From Erythrobacter sp. SCSIO 43205 (lineage in GTDB: Bacteria; Pseudomonadota; Alphaproteobacteria; Sphingomonadales; Sphingomonadaceae): a DNA stretch of 64,000 nt. Below the pieces are notes generated by a model, which was not told the DNA's origin, searched no databases, and saw nothing but the letters and a program-made list of their open reading frames with translations. The translations under genes were made by a program, and so were the position numbers. Below are positions 1 through 10,285 of this stretch, piece by piece (within the stretch, counting starts at the first letter, position 1; each line of letters opens with the position of its first letter). The stretch lies in contig NZ_CP063202.1 in NCBI RefSeq assembly GCF_019904235.1, forward strand, positions 2,418,001 to 2,482,000. Direction: 5' to 3'.

Positions 1-957
1 GAATATCACGGCGAAGTCGAAACCATCATGGAGCCGTTTAAAGGCCTTGCCCTCGGTGTATTCCTCATCACTATCGGGATGAGCGTCAACCTCCTTCAAG
101 TGTGGGCTAATTTGGGCGAGGTTATCGCCGCACTGGTCGGGCTTTTGGTATTCAAAGCGATTATTACCGGCACCCTTCTCAAGATGATGGGCGCACGGCG
201 CAGCACTGCCGCGGAAACGGGCGTCTTGATGGCAAGCCCCTCTGAAACCACTTTGATTGTTCTTGCCGCTGCAACCAGCGCTTTGGTGATCGACACTGAA
301 ACTGCACAATTCTGGCAGATCGTCACCGCACTCGGCCTAACGGTCACACCGCTGCTGGCAAAGCTTGGCCGGGTGATTGCGCGGCGCATAGAGCTCGCGC
401 CGGAATTGCCCGAAGAGGATTCAGAAGAGGCGCGCACCATCATCATCGGTGGGGGGCGCGTGGGGCGCTTGGTCGCCGATATGATGACAAAGCACGACCA
501 ACCCTATGTCATCCTCGACAGTGACCCCGATCTGATCGACGATGCAAAGCGCAATGGATACCGCGCCACATTCGGCGATGCCGCGCGCGGAGATTCGCTC
601 ACCCGCCTGGGGGTCGAAACCGCGCCTTCCGTGGTCCTGACCATGGACGAGCCCGTGCTAGCGCAGCGATTGGTGGGCAAATTGCGCAAAGAGCACCCCG
701 ACCTACTGATCGTATCGCGCGCCCGCGACACCGATCACGCCGCGCAATTGTACCGCGCAGGGGCGAGCCACGCCGTACCCGAAACGCTCGAAAGCTCGTT
801 GCAACTGTCCGAGGCGGTACTGGTCGATATTGGCGTAGCTATGGGGCCGGTCATCGCCTCAATCCACGAAAAGCGCGACGAATTTCGTGAGCGTCTGGAG
901 ATTGACGGCGGGTTGAAACAGCCGCCAAAGCTCCGGACATCGACGAGCGAAGGCTAA
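1..957 (+). CDS. Kef-type cation:proton antiporter (CPA2), C-terminal part, cut by window edge
   Basis: The frame is open from base 1, so the start lies outside the window. The visible part begins with EPFKGLALGVF, the conserved stretch of the KefB/KefC family membrane domain, followed by about four hydrophobic segments. From about residue 145 comes a cytoplasmic RCK/TrkA-N domain with the nucleotide-binding motif GGGRVGRLVADM and an acidic residue at the end of the second strand (VILDSD). The family exports K+ or Na+ in exchange for protons at the inner membrane, gated by NAD(H) or glutathione adducts on the RCK domain. The tail after the RCK fold is short and polar. Family assignment is firm; the ion and the exact subfamily cannot be read from the fragment. 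It converges on alaS with 44 bases between them. Confidence 0.88.
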   Translation, partial: EYHGEVETIMEPFKGLALGVFLITIGMSVNLLQVWANLGEVIAALVGLLVFKAIITGTLLKMMGARRSTAAETGVLMASPSETTLIVLAAATSALVIDTETAQFWQIVTALGLTVTPLLAKLGRVIARRIELAPELPEEDSEEARTIIIGGGRVGRLVADMMTKHDQPYVILDSDPDLIDDAKRNGYRATFGDAARGDSLTRLGVETAPSVVLTMDEPVLAQRLVGKLRKEHPDLLIVSRARDTDHAAQLYRAGASHAVPETLESSLQLSEAVLVDIGVAMGPVIASIHEKRDEFRERLEIDGGLKQPPKLRTSTSEG

Positions 958-1001
958 TTTCTGGCGAGCCGATGCTGCGCACGCTCGTGCCGGGGCAATG
1001 C

Positions 1002-3677
1002 TTACTGGCTCAAGAGCGCTTTAACCGCAGCGATTGCTTCGCTTGCCTTTGAACCATCTGGTCCGCCGCCCTGCGCCATATCCGGACGTCCACCGCCGCC
1101 CTTGCCGCCAAGCGCTTCAACACCTGCGCGCACCAGATCAACCGCGCTGAACCGATCCGTCAGATCATCGGTTACCGCTGCTGCAATGCTGGCCTTGCCG
1201 TCGTTCACCGCGACAATCGCTGCGACACCTGATCCGAGGCGTTGTTTAGTTTCGTCAAGCAGAGGGCGCAGCTCTTTTGGGTTCAATCCCTCAAGAACCT
1301 GCCCGCTGAACGCAATGCCGCCGACCTCTTCATCGGCAGGCCCTGCGTCGGTGCCACCTGTGCCTCCGCCGCCAAGCGCGAGCGCTTTCTTGGCCTCAGC
1401 CAGCTCTTTTTCAAGCCGCTTGCGTTCATCCATCAGCGCGCTGATCCGGGCTGGCACCTCTTCGGGTGTCGCTTTGATCACGCTCGCTGCCGTCTTCAAC
1501 GCTTCTTCACGGTTGACCAGCCACTTGCGTGCTGCATCGCCAGTGAGAGCTTCAATCCGGCGCACGCCAGAAGACACAGCGCTTTCCGAAATGATGCGGA
1601 ACAGGCCGATGTCGCCAGTCGCGTTGACGTGGGTCCCGCCGCACAGTTCGACAGAATAATTGCGTCCCTCGCCTGCCCCCGGACTTTTGGAGACGCGCCC
1701 CATTGAGAGAACGCGCACTTCATCGCCATATTTCTCGCCAAACAGCGCAAGAGCGCCCGCCTCGACCGCATCATCCGGGCTCATTAGCCGCGTTGCCACA
1801 GGTTCATTGGCGAGGATTTCGGCGTTTACCTCGGCCTCAATCGCAGCGATGTCTTCGCTCGACAAAGCCTTGGGGTGGGAGAAATCGAAGCGCAGCCGGT
1901 CATCTGCGACAAGCGAGCCTTTCTGGGTCACATGATCGCCAAGCTGACCGCGCAATGCGGCGTGCACGAGGTGCGTTGCTGAGTGATTGGCGCGAATCTG
2001 ATTGCGGCGCGATGCGTCCACATCGAGTTGCACATTATCGCCCACTTTTACCTGCCCTGCGGTGATCGTGGCGTGGTGTGCGTGGAGCCGGCCCAATGGC
2101 TTGCTGGTGTCTGTGATATTTGCCGCAAGGCCTTCGGGCGTACTGATCGTGCCAGTGTCACCTGTCTGCCCGCCGCTCTCACCATAGAACGGAGTTTGAT
2201 TGGTGAGGATCACGACCTCATCGCCTGCAGAAGCGTTTTCAACTTCGGCGCCGTCTTTGACAATGGCGACCACCGTGCCCTCGCCCGATGTCGCGGCGTA
2301 ACCAGTGAATTCGCTTGCGCCCTCGCGCTCGGCAATGTCGAACCAGATTTCGTCCGATGCCGCCTCGCCAGATCCCTTCCACGCAGCGCGGGCCGCCTCT
2401 TTCTGGCGAGTCATCGCAGCATCGAAGCCATCCCTATCGACCGCGATACCGCGCGCCCTAAGGGCGTCTTCGGTTAAATCGTAAGGGAAGCCGTAGGTGT
2501 CATAGAGTTTGAACGCGGTTTCACCGTCAAGCTTACCCCCCTCGCCCATATCGCCAGTCGCTTCGTCCAGGAGTTTCAGACCCTTATCGAGGGTGCGACG
2601 GAATTGTGTTTCTTCGCGCAGCAGCACTTCTTCGATGAGCGCCTGGCCGCGCTGGAGTTCAGGATAGGCCTGTCCCATCTCGGTAACCAGAGAAGGCACA
2701 AGGCGATGCATCAAAGGCTCGCTTGCGCCAAGAAGGTGCGCATGACGCATTGCGCGGCGCATAATGCGGCGAAGAACATATCCACGCCCTTCATTGGATG
2801 GCAGCACGCCATCGGCCATCAGGAATGAAGTCGAACGCAGGTGGTCGGCGATCACGCGGTGCGAGGCCTGGCTGTCGCCGGTTGCTTCAACGCCGGTAAG
2901 ACCCTCCGACGCCGCGATCAGGGCCTTGAACGTGTCGGTGTCGTAGTTGTCATGAACCCCTTGCATGACTGCCGCGATCCGCTCCAATCCCATGCCAGTG
3001 TCGATCGAGGGGCTTGGCAAGTCCTTGCGCGTGCCATCCGCCTGCTGGTCGAACTGCATGAAAACAAGGTTCCAGATTTCGATGAAACGATCACCGTCTT
3101 CATCCGGGCTTCCGGGAGGACCACCGGGAATATGCTCGCCGTGGTCGTAGAAAATCTCAGAGCACGGCCCGCATGGTCCGGTTTCGCCCATCGACCAGAA
3201 GTTGTCATTGGTCGCAATGCGAATGATCCGGTCTTCGGGAAGGCCAGCAATCTTGCGCCAAAGGTCGAACGCTTCATCATCTGTGTGATAAACTGTGACA
3301 AGAAGCTTTTCAGCGGGCAGACCCCAGACCTTGGTCAACAGGTTCCAGGCATTGTGGATCGCTTGCTCTTTGAAATAATCGCCAAACGAGAAGTTGCCGA
3401 GCATTTCAAAAAAGGTGTGGTGACGGGCGGTATAGCCGACATTGTCGAGGTCATTGTGTTTGCCGCCGGCGCGCACGCATTTTTGCGATGACGTCGCGCA
3501 TGGTCCCGGAGGCGTTTCCAATCCGGTGAACACATTTTTGAACGGCACCATGCCAGCGTTCACGAACATGAGCGTTGGGTCATTATACGGCACAAGCGGC
3601 GCGCTTGGCACAGCCACGTGGCCCTCGCCTGCAAAGAAGTCCAAGAAGGATCGACGAATATCGTTTGTTGCAGTCAT
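1002..3677 (-). CDS. alaS: Alanine--tRNA ligase
   Basis: This gene charges tRNA-Ala with alanine in the cytoplasm. The 891-residue protein starts [20 protein letters not shown], the typical AlaRS opening, and carries in order the class II catalytic domain ([30 protein letters not shown]), a tRNA-recognition helical domain, the editing domain with the zinc-binding HSATHL and CGGTH motifs, and the C-Ala domain with a coiled coil near residues 745-775 and a glycine-rich end ([16 protein letters not shown]). The length matches the roughly 875-residue family norm. It lies downstream of recA on the same strand with a 279-base gap, so it may have its own promoter; upstream of its ATG I see only a weak AGG. 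The recA-alaS neighbourhood is common in Alphaproteobacteria. Confidence 0.98.
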   Translation of the reverse strand: MTATNDIRRSFLDFFAGEGHVAVPSAPLVPYNDPTLMFVNAGMVPFKNVFTGLETPPGPCATSSQKCVRAGGKHNDLDNVGYTARHHTFFEMLGNFSFGDYFKEQAIHNAWNLLTKVWGLPAEKLLVTVYHTDDEAFDLWRKIAGLPEDRIIRIATNDNFWSMGETGPCGPCSEIFYDHGEHIPGGPPGSPDEDGDRFIEIWNLVFMQFDQQADGTRKDLPSPSIDTGMGLERIAAVMQGVHDNYDTDTFKALIAASEGLTGVEATGDSQASHRVIADHLRSTSFLMADGVLPSNEGRGYVLRRIMRRAMRHAHLLGASEPLMHRLVPSLVTEMGQAYPELQRGQALIEEVLLREETQFRRTLDKGLKLLDEATGDMGEGGKLDGETAFKLYDTYGFPYDLTEDALRARGIAVDRDGFDAAMTRQKEAARAAWKGSGEAASDEIWFDIAEREGASEFTGYAATSGEGTVVAIVKDGAEVENASAGDEVVILTNQTPFYGESGGQTGDTGTISTPEGLAANITDTSKPLGRLHAHHATITAGQVKVGDNVQLDVDASRRNQIRANHSATHLVHAALRGQLGDHVTQKGSLVADDRLRFDFSHPKALSSEDIAAIEAEVNAEILANEPVATRLMSPDDAVEAGALALFGEKYGDEVRVLSMGRVSKSPGAGEGRNYSVELCGGTHVNATGDIGLFRIISESAVSSGVRRIEALTGDAARKWLVNREEALKTAASVIKATPEEVPARISALMDERKRLEKELAEAKKALALGGGGTGGTDAGPADEEVGGIAFSGQVLEGLNPKELRPLLDETKQRLGSGVAAIVAVNDGKASIAAAVTDDLTDRFSAVDLVRAGVEALGGKGGGGRPDMAQGGGPDGSKASEAIAAVKALLSQ

Positions 3678-3956
3678 ACCTGAATTCGAGCTTGTTTACG
3701 TTATGAGGCGTGCAGGTAAGCTATGGTGCACCCGGCGACAAGCTAAAGAACTCTATTAGTTTCGATCACAGTGTCCGTCCGACCAAGCTGACCGTTACGC
3801 AAGCCCTGCTTACCAACGAAAAACCGGCGCTGAACCAAGCGGCCATAAAGGCGGCTGGCTGAGCGCCGGTGTTCCGTTTCTCCGGGCGGCGCGACGGTTT
3901 CCACCGCGCACTTGGCATACTCAGGATTTTGAGCGCCCGCTTAAGGTAGCGATGAC

Positions 3957-5012
3957 TTACTCCGCGTCCGGGCCAGTCATCATCTCCTCGGCGACCTCAT
4001 CGGTTTTACCGCGAATGGCGGCTTCCAACTTGTCGCAAACTTCCGGGTTTTCTTTCAGGTAAACCTTCGCGTTCTCGCGGCCCTGGCCGATACGAATGCT
4101 GTCATAGGAATACCAACTGCCCGATTTTTCAACCACGCCGGCTTTCACGCCGAGGTCAAGGATCTCGCCAATCTTGGAGATGCCCTCTCCATACATGATG
4201 TCGAATTCCACCTGTTTGAAGGGCGGCGCAACTTTGTTTTTGACCACTTTGACGCGGGTCGAGTTGCCGATCACCTCATCGCGATCCTTGATCTGACCGG
4301 TGCGGCGGATGTCGAGACGAACCGAGGCGTAGAACTTGAGCGCATTGCCGCCCGTCGTCGTCTCAGGGTTGCCGTACATCACGCCGATTTTCATGCGCAA
4401 TTGGTTGATGAAGATCACCATGCACTTGGAACGGTTGATCGAACCGGTGAGCTTGCGCAGCGACTGGGACATAAGCCGCGCTTGAAGGCCGACGTGGCTG
4501 TCGCCCATTTCACCTTCGATTTCGGCGCGTGGGACAAGCGCTGCGACCGAATCGACCACCAAAACATCAATCGCATTCGAACGAACGAGAGTGTCAGTGA
4601 TTTCGAGAGCCTGTTCGCCAGTGTCAGGCTGCGAGACGATCAGTTCGTCAATATCAACGCCCAGCTTCTTGGCATAGACAGGGTCAAGCGCGTGCTCAGC
4701 ATCAACGAAAGCCGCCGTACCGCCCGCTTTCTGAGCCTCGGCGATGCAGTGCAATGCGAGCGTCGTCTTGCCCGAACTTTCCGGGCCATAGACCTCAATC
4801 ACGCGCCCCTTTGGAAGGCCGCCAATGCCAAGCGCAATGTCAAGGCCGAGCGAGCCGGTTGAAATCGATTCCACCTGCATCGCCTCTTTCGAGCCGAGCT
4901 TCATCGCCGAGCCTTTACCAAAGGCGCGATCAATCTGTTGGAGAGCAGCGTCCAGCGCTTTTTGACGGTCCACGTCTTTTTCCTTGTCTACGAGCTTAAG
5001 TTGGGTAGCCAT
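3957..5012 (-). CDS. recA: Recombinase RecA
   Basis: RecA forms the ATP-dependent filament on single-stranded DNA for homologous recombination and triggers LexA self-cleavage. The Walker A motif GPESSGKT, the L1/L2 DNA-binding loop region ([22 protein letters not shown]) and the C-terminal acidic tail ([10 protein letters not shown]) are all present. I chose the internal ATG at 5012 (MATQLKLV) over the longest frame starting at 5051, because AAGGAG lies 8 bases upstream and the resulting 351 residues fit the family. A near-consensus SOS box at 5115-5129 precedes it, so LexA control is likely. Its neighbour upstream is cckA, on the same strand. Confidence 0.98.
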   Translation of the reverse strand: MATQLKLVDKEKDVDRQKALDAALQQIDRAFGKGSAMKLGSKEAMQVESISTGSLGLDIALGIGGLPKGRVIEVYGPESSGKTTLALHCIAEAQKAGGTAAFVDAEHALDPVYAKKLGVDIDELIVSQPDTGEQALEITDTLVRSNAIDVLVVDSVAALVPRAEIEGEMGDSHVGLQARLMSQSLRKLTGSINRSKCMVIFINQLRMKIGVMYGNPETTTGGNALKFYASVRLDIRRTGQIKDRDEVIGNSTRVKVVKNKVAPPFKQVEFDIMYGEGISKIGEILDLGVKAGVVEKSGSWYSYDSIRIGQGRENAKVYLKENPEVCDKLEAAIRGKTDEVAEEMMTGPDAE

Positions 5013-5114
5013 CGCACGCACTCCTTCGCTTGCAAAGGTCCGATTAAGCACTTTTAACCAGACCTAAGGGAAAGCCCTCTTGCCGCCCCTTTGCTTCGTC
5101 GTGTTGGAATGCTT

Positions 5115-5129
5115 GTACCCACTTTGTTC
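5115..5129 (-). promoter_or_regulatory. Probable LexA (SOS) box of recA
   Basis: On the plus strand this reads GTAC-CCACTTT-GTTC, one mismatch from the alphaproteobacterial LexA operator GTTC-N7-GTTC. In the direction of recA it reads GAAC-N7-GTAC. It sits about 100 bases upstream of the recA ATG and overlaps a perfect 6-bp inverted repeat TTGTTC-CATTA-GAACAA at 5124-5140, which could itself be an operator. The uvrA box in this window has the same orientation relative to its gene, which supports the call. Confidence 0.6.
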
Positions 5130-5173
5130 CATTAGAACAAGGGGGGGACAAAAATTTTTGCAAGGACGCCGTT

Positions 5174-7774
5174 TTATTCGCCCTCTTCAGCGTCCTCACC
5201 TGCGCGCGCCTCTTGCATCACAAGCGCGACTTTATCGGTGATCGCGGCGACGCTGAAGGGTTTGGGAAGAAAGTGCATTTTGGGAATATCAATGTCTTTG
5301 CGAAGCGCCTCTTCAGCATAGCCTGACATGAACAGGACAGGGATTTCGGGATGCTTTTCGCGGATCGCGCGCACCATTGCTGGGCCATCCATTCCGGGCA
5401 TGACGACGTCGCTCACCACAATATCGAAGTCCGAGTCGGGCGCTTCCATCGCCTCAAGCCCGTCCTCGCCGTCCGAACAGGCAGTAATCTGGTATCCTGC
5501 GCGCGACAAAGCCCGTTCGGCGACGGCGCGCACCATATCCTCGTCCTCAACCAGCAAAACCTTGCCCCCGGCCGACCAATCCGAGGACGCTTCTGGTGCA
5601 GGCGCTTTGCGACGCTGGGGCGCTTCGCCAGCGTGCACGGGCAAATAGATCGTGAAGCGCGCGCCGATGGGATTGCCCGATGCGCCTGTCGCATTATCCG
5701 CAAAGATATAGCCACCCGACTGTTTGACGATCCCGTAAACGGTCGAAAGGCCAAGTCCGGTGCCCTTCCCCTGCTCCTTGGTGGTGAAGAAGGGTTCAAA
5801 CAGTTTGGGCAGCACTTTAGGCGGGATGCCGCCGCCATTATCCTGCACGATAAGGACAGTGTAATCAGCAGCGGGCAGTATCTCAGAGCCAAGTTTCACC
5901 ACTTCGTGCGACTTGACTGACCGGGTGAGCAGCGAGATGCGTCCTTTCACCTTTTCCTGCCGCGTGCGCCCATGCGCGCCATTCATATTGATCGCATCGC
6001 GCGCATTGACAGCAAGGTTCATGATCACCTGCTCAAGCTGCTGTGGATCGGCACGCACGGGGCCAAGGTTGCGGTCATGCTGGACGAAATAGTCGATCTT
6101 TTCGCCAACGAGCCGTTTGATAAGCGGACCGACTTCGCTGATCACATCGGGCAGTTGCAGGATTTCCGGGCGCAGCGTTTGCTGGCGCGAGAAGGCGAGC
6201 AATTGCCGCGTCAAAGAGGCTGCACGGTTGGAGTTGGCACGGATCTGCTGAATGTCGTCATAGTCGCTGTCGCCGGGCGTATGACGAAGGAGCATGAGGT
6301 CGCAGGTGCCGATGATCGCGGTAAGCACATTGTTGAAATCGTGCGCAACCCCGCCGGCAAGCTGGCCCACCGCCTGCATCTTGGTTGCCTGTGCCACCTG
6401 GCGTTTAAGCTGCGTTTCCTCAGATGAATCGGCAAGGCTAAGGAGCACTGCCGCCTCACCAAGGCCGCGCACTCCGACCAGACCCATTGAAACGGGTTCA
6501 TCGGGCGCTGTCGCGAGACGCACCGCCATATCGCCTCTGTTCGCAGGCCCCCTGCCATAGCGGCGCACCGCGTCGGAAAGTGCAGCTTTATCCTCACGCA
6601 CGACGAGGTCAGTGGGAAAGGAAGGTAGCTGGCCGTCCGCTCGCCCGACTGAACGCAGAAAAGCGTCATTTCCGAACAGGAACCGCCCGTCGCGGTCAGT
6701 CATCGCCAGTCCCAGAGGGAGCTGTGCGAGCAGCGCTTCAAGCTGAGCCACGCCTGCCTGTGCCGATCCGTCCCAGCTGCCGCCCACACCTACACCGCTG
6801 TCAACAAGCAGCATCAGCGTTGTGCCCTCGTCTGGGCCCGGCGCGGCGCCCGCTTGCCCGACTTCTGAAAGAGGGACATCGATCAGCGTTTGCGGCGTGC
6901 CATTGCGACCCTCGCGCGCGAAGAAGATGCGTTCACGCTCGTCAGCGCGAAGGAAGGAGACAAAAGGCTGACCAACAAGCGTTGCCGCCGGGTCGCCTAC
7001 CGCTCTTTCGGCAAAGCCAGCTGCCACGGAGCGGATCGTGCCGTCTGGCGCGGTGATTGCCGCCTCTATACCGGCGCGGCTGAGCATTGCAGCGAACGGG
7101 CCGGAGAGGTCCATCTGCACCGCTTCGCTGGTCGAGGCAATGGTGATGGGGCTAAGCCGCCAGATGAGATGATCTTCGCCGCGACCTGCGCGCCTGACTG
7201 ACACCTCCCAACATCGTTGAGCGAGATCCTCAAACTCTTCAATCGATGCATCGCCATCGCGCCACGCCTCGCGCGCAGCACGGTTCAGGGCCTCCAGCCC
7301 TGCACGTTCAGCCTCAAGGGTGGGCGGCGCGCGCTCAACGCCAAAGCTTTGCGTGTAGGCGCTGTTGGCGCATACCAGCCGATTGGCTCTATCGGTGATC
7401 GCAATTGCCAATCCCTTCGCGCCTGCACCCGCACCCGCACCGCCTTCAATCGCGGCGACCGTGACCGACCAGTCGGGGCTTGAAATGTCACTGGCCTCTG
7501 GAGCTTTGGTGAATCGTTCGATCGCAGCCGCTCCGAACAGAAGAACCGTAAGTCCGCCCAGATAGGCGCCTGTCATTACCGCATTGGAGGTGGCGACAAA
7601 AAGGGCAAGCGCGCTCGTCAAAAGCGCAACGCCAACGATAATCAACAGCGTGCGCGGCGAATGCGCAGGCGGCAGGCTGCTAAGCGCGCTCATGTCATCG
7701 CCCGTTTTTAAGCTGTTCCTGATCACGCCCTGGCTTGCCTTAATCCTTGCGAGACGAATGCGTCCGCGGCTCAT
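5174..7774 (-). CDS. cckA: Hybrid sensor histidine kinase CckA
   Basis: This membrane-bound hybrid kinase/phosphatase feeds the CckA-ChpT-CtrA phosphorelay that controls the alphaproteobacterial cell cycle. Two close transmembrane segments lie near residues 42-88, followed by two PAS-like regions (about 100-330 and 345-450). The HisKA motif GGVAHDFNNVLTAI carries the phospho-acceptor H478. The ATPase domain shows NLAVNARDAIN, DNGGGIP and GTGLGLSTVYGIVKQSGG. The receiver domain (VLLVEDEDM) has phospho-acceptor D789 in SDVVMPGMDG. The architecture and the HisKA sequence match CckA rather than other hybrid kinases. The frame opens at 7774; an alternative ATG at 7693 (MSALSS) would remove a basic N-terminal stretch. 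Neither has a clear ribosome binding site. The DUF2062 gene ends 12 bases upstream, so the two are probably co-transcribed. Confidence 0.93.
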   Translation of the reverse strand: MSRGRIRLARIKASQGVIRNSLKTGDDMSALSSLPPAHSPRTLLIIVGVALLTSALALFVATSNAVMTGAYLGGLTVLLFGAAAIERFTKAPEASDISSPDWSVTVAAIEGGAGAGAGAKGLAIAITDRANRLVCANSAYTQSFGVERAPPTLEAERAGLEALNRAAREAWRDGDASIEEFEDLAQRCWEVSVRRAGRGEDHLIWRLSPITIASTSEAVQMDLSGPFAAMLSRAGIEAAITAPDGTIRSVAAGFAERAVGDPAATLVGQPFVSFLRADERERIFFAREGRNGTPQTLIDVPLSEVGQAGAAPGPDEGTTLMLLVDSGVGVGGSWDGSAQAGVAQLEALLAQLPLGLAMTDRDGRFLFGNDAFLRSVGRADGQLPSFPTDLVVREDKAALSDAVRRYGRGPANRGDMAVRLATAPDEPVSMGLVGVRGLGEAAVLLSLADSSEETQLKRQVAQATKMQAVGQLAGGVAHDFNNVLTAIIGTCDLMLLRHTPGDSDYDDIQQIRANSNRAASLTRQLLAFSRQQTLRPEILQLPDVISEVGPLIKRLVGEKIDYFVQHDRNLGPVRADPQQLEQVIMNLAVNARDAINMNGAHGRTRQEKVKGRISLLTRSVKSHEVVKLGSEILPAADYTVLIVQDNGGGIPPKVLPKLFEPFFTTKEQGKGTGLGLSTVYGIVKQSGGYIFADNATGASGNPIGARFTIYLPVHAGEAPQRRKAPAPEASSDWSAGGKVLLVEDEDMVRAVAERALSRAGYQITACSDGEDGLEAMEAPDSDFDIVVSDVVMPGMDGPAMVRAIREKHPEIPVLFMSGYAEEALRKDIDIPKMHFLPKPFSVAAITDKVALVMQEARAGEDAEEGE

Positions 7775-7786
7775 ATGGCGGTTATC

Positions 7787-8440
7787 TTAATCCGCGTCGC
7801 CGCCAAGGTCGAGGTCAGCTCCCTCACGTATCAAACGTTTTGCCCGTTTGCGTGCGACTTTACGCGCAACGATCACGCGCCAGATGCCGCTTGCAACCAG
7901 ATAGCCCATCGCCGAACTCACGATCGACAGCACGACAAAACCTACGATGGTAACGCCCGCCACTTCCGCGACATCAAAGACATAATCGCGCCAGCCACTA
8001 TCCATGCGTTGCACGGCCGCTTCGGCAGCTTGCGCAGCTTCGACGGCTGCCGCGTCAATGCGCAAGATGAAATTGCCAACCCGGTTTGCAACCACGGCCC
8101 AAAATGCGATGGTGAAAGGGTTGGTGACAAATGTGACCGCCGCTGCGAGAGGCACGTTGGCGCGCGCGGGCCATGCGAGGAAAGCTGCGAGGAAAATCTG
8201 ACCGATGGGGATGATGAAGGCTGCAAACAGGCCGAGCGCCACGCCGCGCGGCACCGAACGCCTTGTGAAGCGCCAGAGCTCAGGGTTCAAAAATCGGTGA
8301 GCGATCGGCGCCAGATACTTGTTTTTCGCCATCTCTTCGCGGTCCGGCATAGTGCGACCGAGGCGATGCTTCAGCCACACCCAAGGGTTGGGTAGAAAGC
8401 CCGGTGTTGAAGGGGAAGAAGAGGACGATTGCGCGCTCAT
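7787..8440 (-). CDS. DUF2062 membrane protein
   Basis: The 217-residue protein has a proline/serine-rich start, then the DUF2062 core: a basic segment (ELWRFTRRSVPRGVALGLF) followed by a hydrophobic hairpin, the conserved FVTNPFTI motif and a second pair of membrane helices near residues 140-195. It ends in a very basic cytoplasmic tail (ARKVARKRAKRLIREG). The family is widespread in Proteobacteria and its biochemical role is not known. It sits directly upstream of cckA, 12 bases apart on the same strand, which suggests a shared transcript. A roughly 200-base intergenic stretch upstream separates it from smpB and probably holds the promoter. Confidence 0.85.
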   Translation of the reverse strand: MSAQSSSSSPSTPGFLPNPWVWLKHRLGRTMPDREEMAKNKYLAPIAHRFLNPELWRFTRRSVPRGVALGLFAAFIIPIGQIFLAAFLAWPARANVPLAAAVTFVTNPFTIAFWAVVANRVGNFILRIDAAAVEAAQAAEAAVQRMDSGWRDYVFDVAEVAGVTIVGFVVLSIVSSAMGYLVASGIWRVIVARKVARKRAKRLIREGADLDLGGDAD

Positions 8441-8645
8441 AACCTTACAACATTAACACCCCTTGCGATTTTCCGACCTGCGCATTTCTCAGACTTGCTC
8501 AAACAAAGGCGAGAGACACGCGATACGCTCTATATTAGCCATATGGGTATCACATCGCGCCTGACCAATGGGTGAACTATGATAATGACGTTATTACGTC
8601 GTTTACGCGGGGCATTTCACCATATGTCGAGTGGTCATAGCGCGC

Positions 8646-9128
8646 TTACGAACGCTCGCGCATCACCCTTGCCTTGTCGCGTTTCCAATCGCGCTCTTTA
8701 ATGGTGGCGCGCTTATCGTGCGCCTGCTTGCCCTTGGCGAGCGCCAATTCGACCTTCGCGCGGCCCGTGCGGTTGAAATAAATCGACAAGGGCACAAGCG
8801 TCATCCCCTTGCGCTCCACCGCGCCGAACAGCTTGTTGATCTCGCGCGCGTTCAAAAGCAGCTTACGTGGCCGACGCGGCTCGTGGTTGAGCCTGTTCCC
8901 GTGCGAATATTCAGGGATGTTGGAGTTGATCAGCCACACCTCCCCATCGCGCACCTCGGCATAACTTTCAGCAATCGTCGCCTGCCCTGCGCGCAAGGCC
9001 TTCACCTCAGTCCCCTGCAAAGCGATCCCGGCCTCAAATTTGTCTTCGATATGATAATCAAAGCGCGCCCGCCGATTTTCAGCGACCGTTTTCAATTTAT
9101 CGAAAGTTTCAGGTTTGGGACGTGCCAT
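8646..9128 (-). CDS. smpB: SsrA-binding protein SmpB
   Basis: SmpB binds tmRNA and brings it to stalled ribosomes for trans-translation. The diagnostic motifs are present in order: [36 protein letters not shown] and the basic C-terminal tail ([27 protein letters not shown]) that acts in the decoding centre. The ATG at 9128 ([11 protein letters not shown]) gives 160 residues, the family norm; the longer frame from 9167 would add 13 residues that do not belong to the family. The tmRNA gene is not in this window as far as I can see. It is divergent from the acylase gene that starts at 9215. Confidence 0.97.
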   Translation of the reverse strand: MARPKPETFDKLKTVAENRRARFDYHIEDKFEAGIALQGTEVKALRAGQATIAESYAEVRDGEVWLINSNIPEYSHGNRLNHEPRRPRKLLLNAREINKLFGAVERKGMTLVPLSIYFNRTGRAKVELALAKGKQAHDKRATIKERDWKRDKARVMRERS

Positions 9129-9214
9129 AGTGCTGGGCGAGATAGGTTGCCACTTGCCGCTTGCCAAGCGCTACCGTTCAGGCACAGAAGAATTTGCAGC
9201 AAGGGATATACAAG

Positions 9215-10285
9215 ATGCACGCCACCAGTTGGACAGAATTCAGCATCGGTGGCGACACCATCGCACCGGGTCATCAAGCTGACATCGCCTTACCCATCAC
9301 GACAATGGCGACCGGTTACGATTCGCAGCTTGCCGTGCGTGTGCTTCACGGTGCGCGCCCTGGGCCCATCGTGTTCATCAGCGGCGCAATCCACGGCGAT
9401 GAGTTGAACGGGACCGCCATCATTCACCGGCTCGCCGCCCAAATCGACGCAAGCGACCTGGCGGGCACGCTTTTGCTGGTTCCGGTTGCCAACATCTTCG
9501 GGTTTCTCAATCACACCCGCTATCTGCCTGACAGGCGCGATCTCAATCGCTCTTTTCCGGGAAGCGCCGGGGGATCGCTTGCGGCGCAGGTGGCCAATGT
9601 ATTCTTCAGCGAGATTGTCGCCCGCGCATCGCTTGGCATCGACATCCATACCGCCGCTATCCACCGCTACAACCTGCCGCAAATCCGCATTGCAGCGGGT
9701 AACAAGCGACTGGCAGAACTTGCCAAAGCCTTTGCTGCGCCAGTGATTGTTGAAAGCCCGCTGCGGGACGGTTCCCTACGCGCGCTCGCTGCCAAGGAAG
9801 GCGTCGATATGCTCCTGATGGAAACGGGAGAGGCGCTGCGCTTTGACCGCTTTTCCATCGAAACAGGCGTTGCCGGGGTCAAGCGGGTTCTGGCGCATCT
9901 GGAGATGATTGAACCGGACGCCGATTTGCCTGAGCCTCACCCATCTGCCCGTTCGACAAAAACGCAGTGGGTGCGCTCTCCGCGAGGGGGCGTGTCCCAC
10001 CGGGCGCGCAAATCTGGCGATGCGGTGAAACAAGGCGATCTTCTCGCTGCGGTCACCGGGCTTTTCGGGGAAGAGCCCGAAGAGATCCTGAGCCCCGTTG
10101 ACGGCATCATCATCGGCCACGCAACCTTGCCTGTCGTGCACCAGGGCGATGCCATGTTCCACATCGCCCACGTCGAAAATCCGGAGCGCGTGGGCGAGCG
10201 GATCGAGACGCTGAGCGATGCGATTTACGCAGGCGAACCCGAAGGTTTCGCCGAAGCGCTGCTGGACGAGGACGAGGTGCTTTAG
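9215..10285 (+). CDS. Succinylglutamate desuccinylase/aspartoacylase family zinc hydrolase
   Basis: This belongs to the M14-like AstE/AspA family, which removes acyl groups from N-acyl amino acids or related amides using one zinc ion. The first zinc motif HGDE (in SGAIHGDELNG) and the third ligand in DIHTAAIHRYNLP are visible, and the C-terminal domain has a lipoyl-like beta fold (SPVDGIIIGHATLPVVHQGD), usual in the prokaryotic branch. The ATG at 9215 (MHATSW) has AAGGG 9-10 bases upstream and is preferred to the longer frame from 9161. Its stop overlaps the stop of dapA by 4 bases, tail to tail. The substrate cannot be told from sequence. Confidence 0.87.
   Translation: MHATSWTEFSIGGDTIAPGHQADIALPITTMATGYDSQLAVRVLHGARPGPIVFISGAIHGDELNGTAIIHRLAAQIDASDLAGTLLLVPVANIFGFLNHTRYLPDRRDLNRSFPGSAGGSLAAQVANVFFSEIVARASLGIDIHTAAIHRYNLPQIRIAAGNKRLAELAKAFAAPVIVESPLRDGSLRALAAKEGVDMLLMETGEALRFDRFSIETGVAGVKRVLAHLEMIEPDADLPEPHPSARSTKTQWVRSPRGGVSHRARKSGDAVKQGDLLAAVTGLFGEEPEEILSPVDGIIIGHATLPVVHQGDAMFHIAHVENPERVGERIETLSDAIYAGEPEGFAEALLDEDEVL

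Noticed and set aside
3823..3870. Inverted repeat ACCGGCGCT ... AGCGCCGGT between alaS and recA
   Set aside because: The arms are 30 bases apart and no T run follows; too weak to call a terminator or riboswitch.
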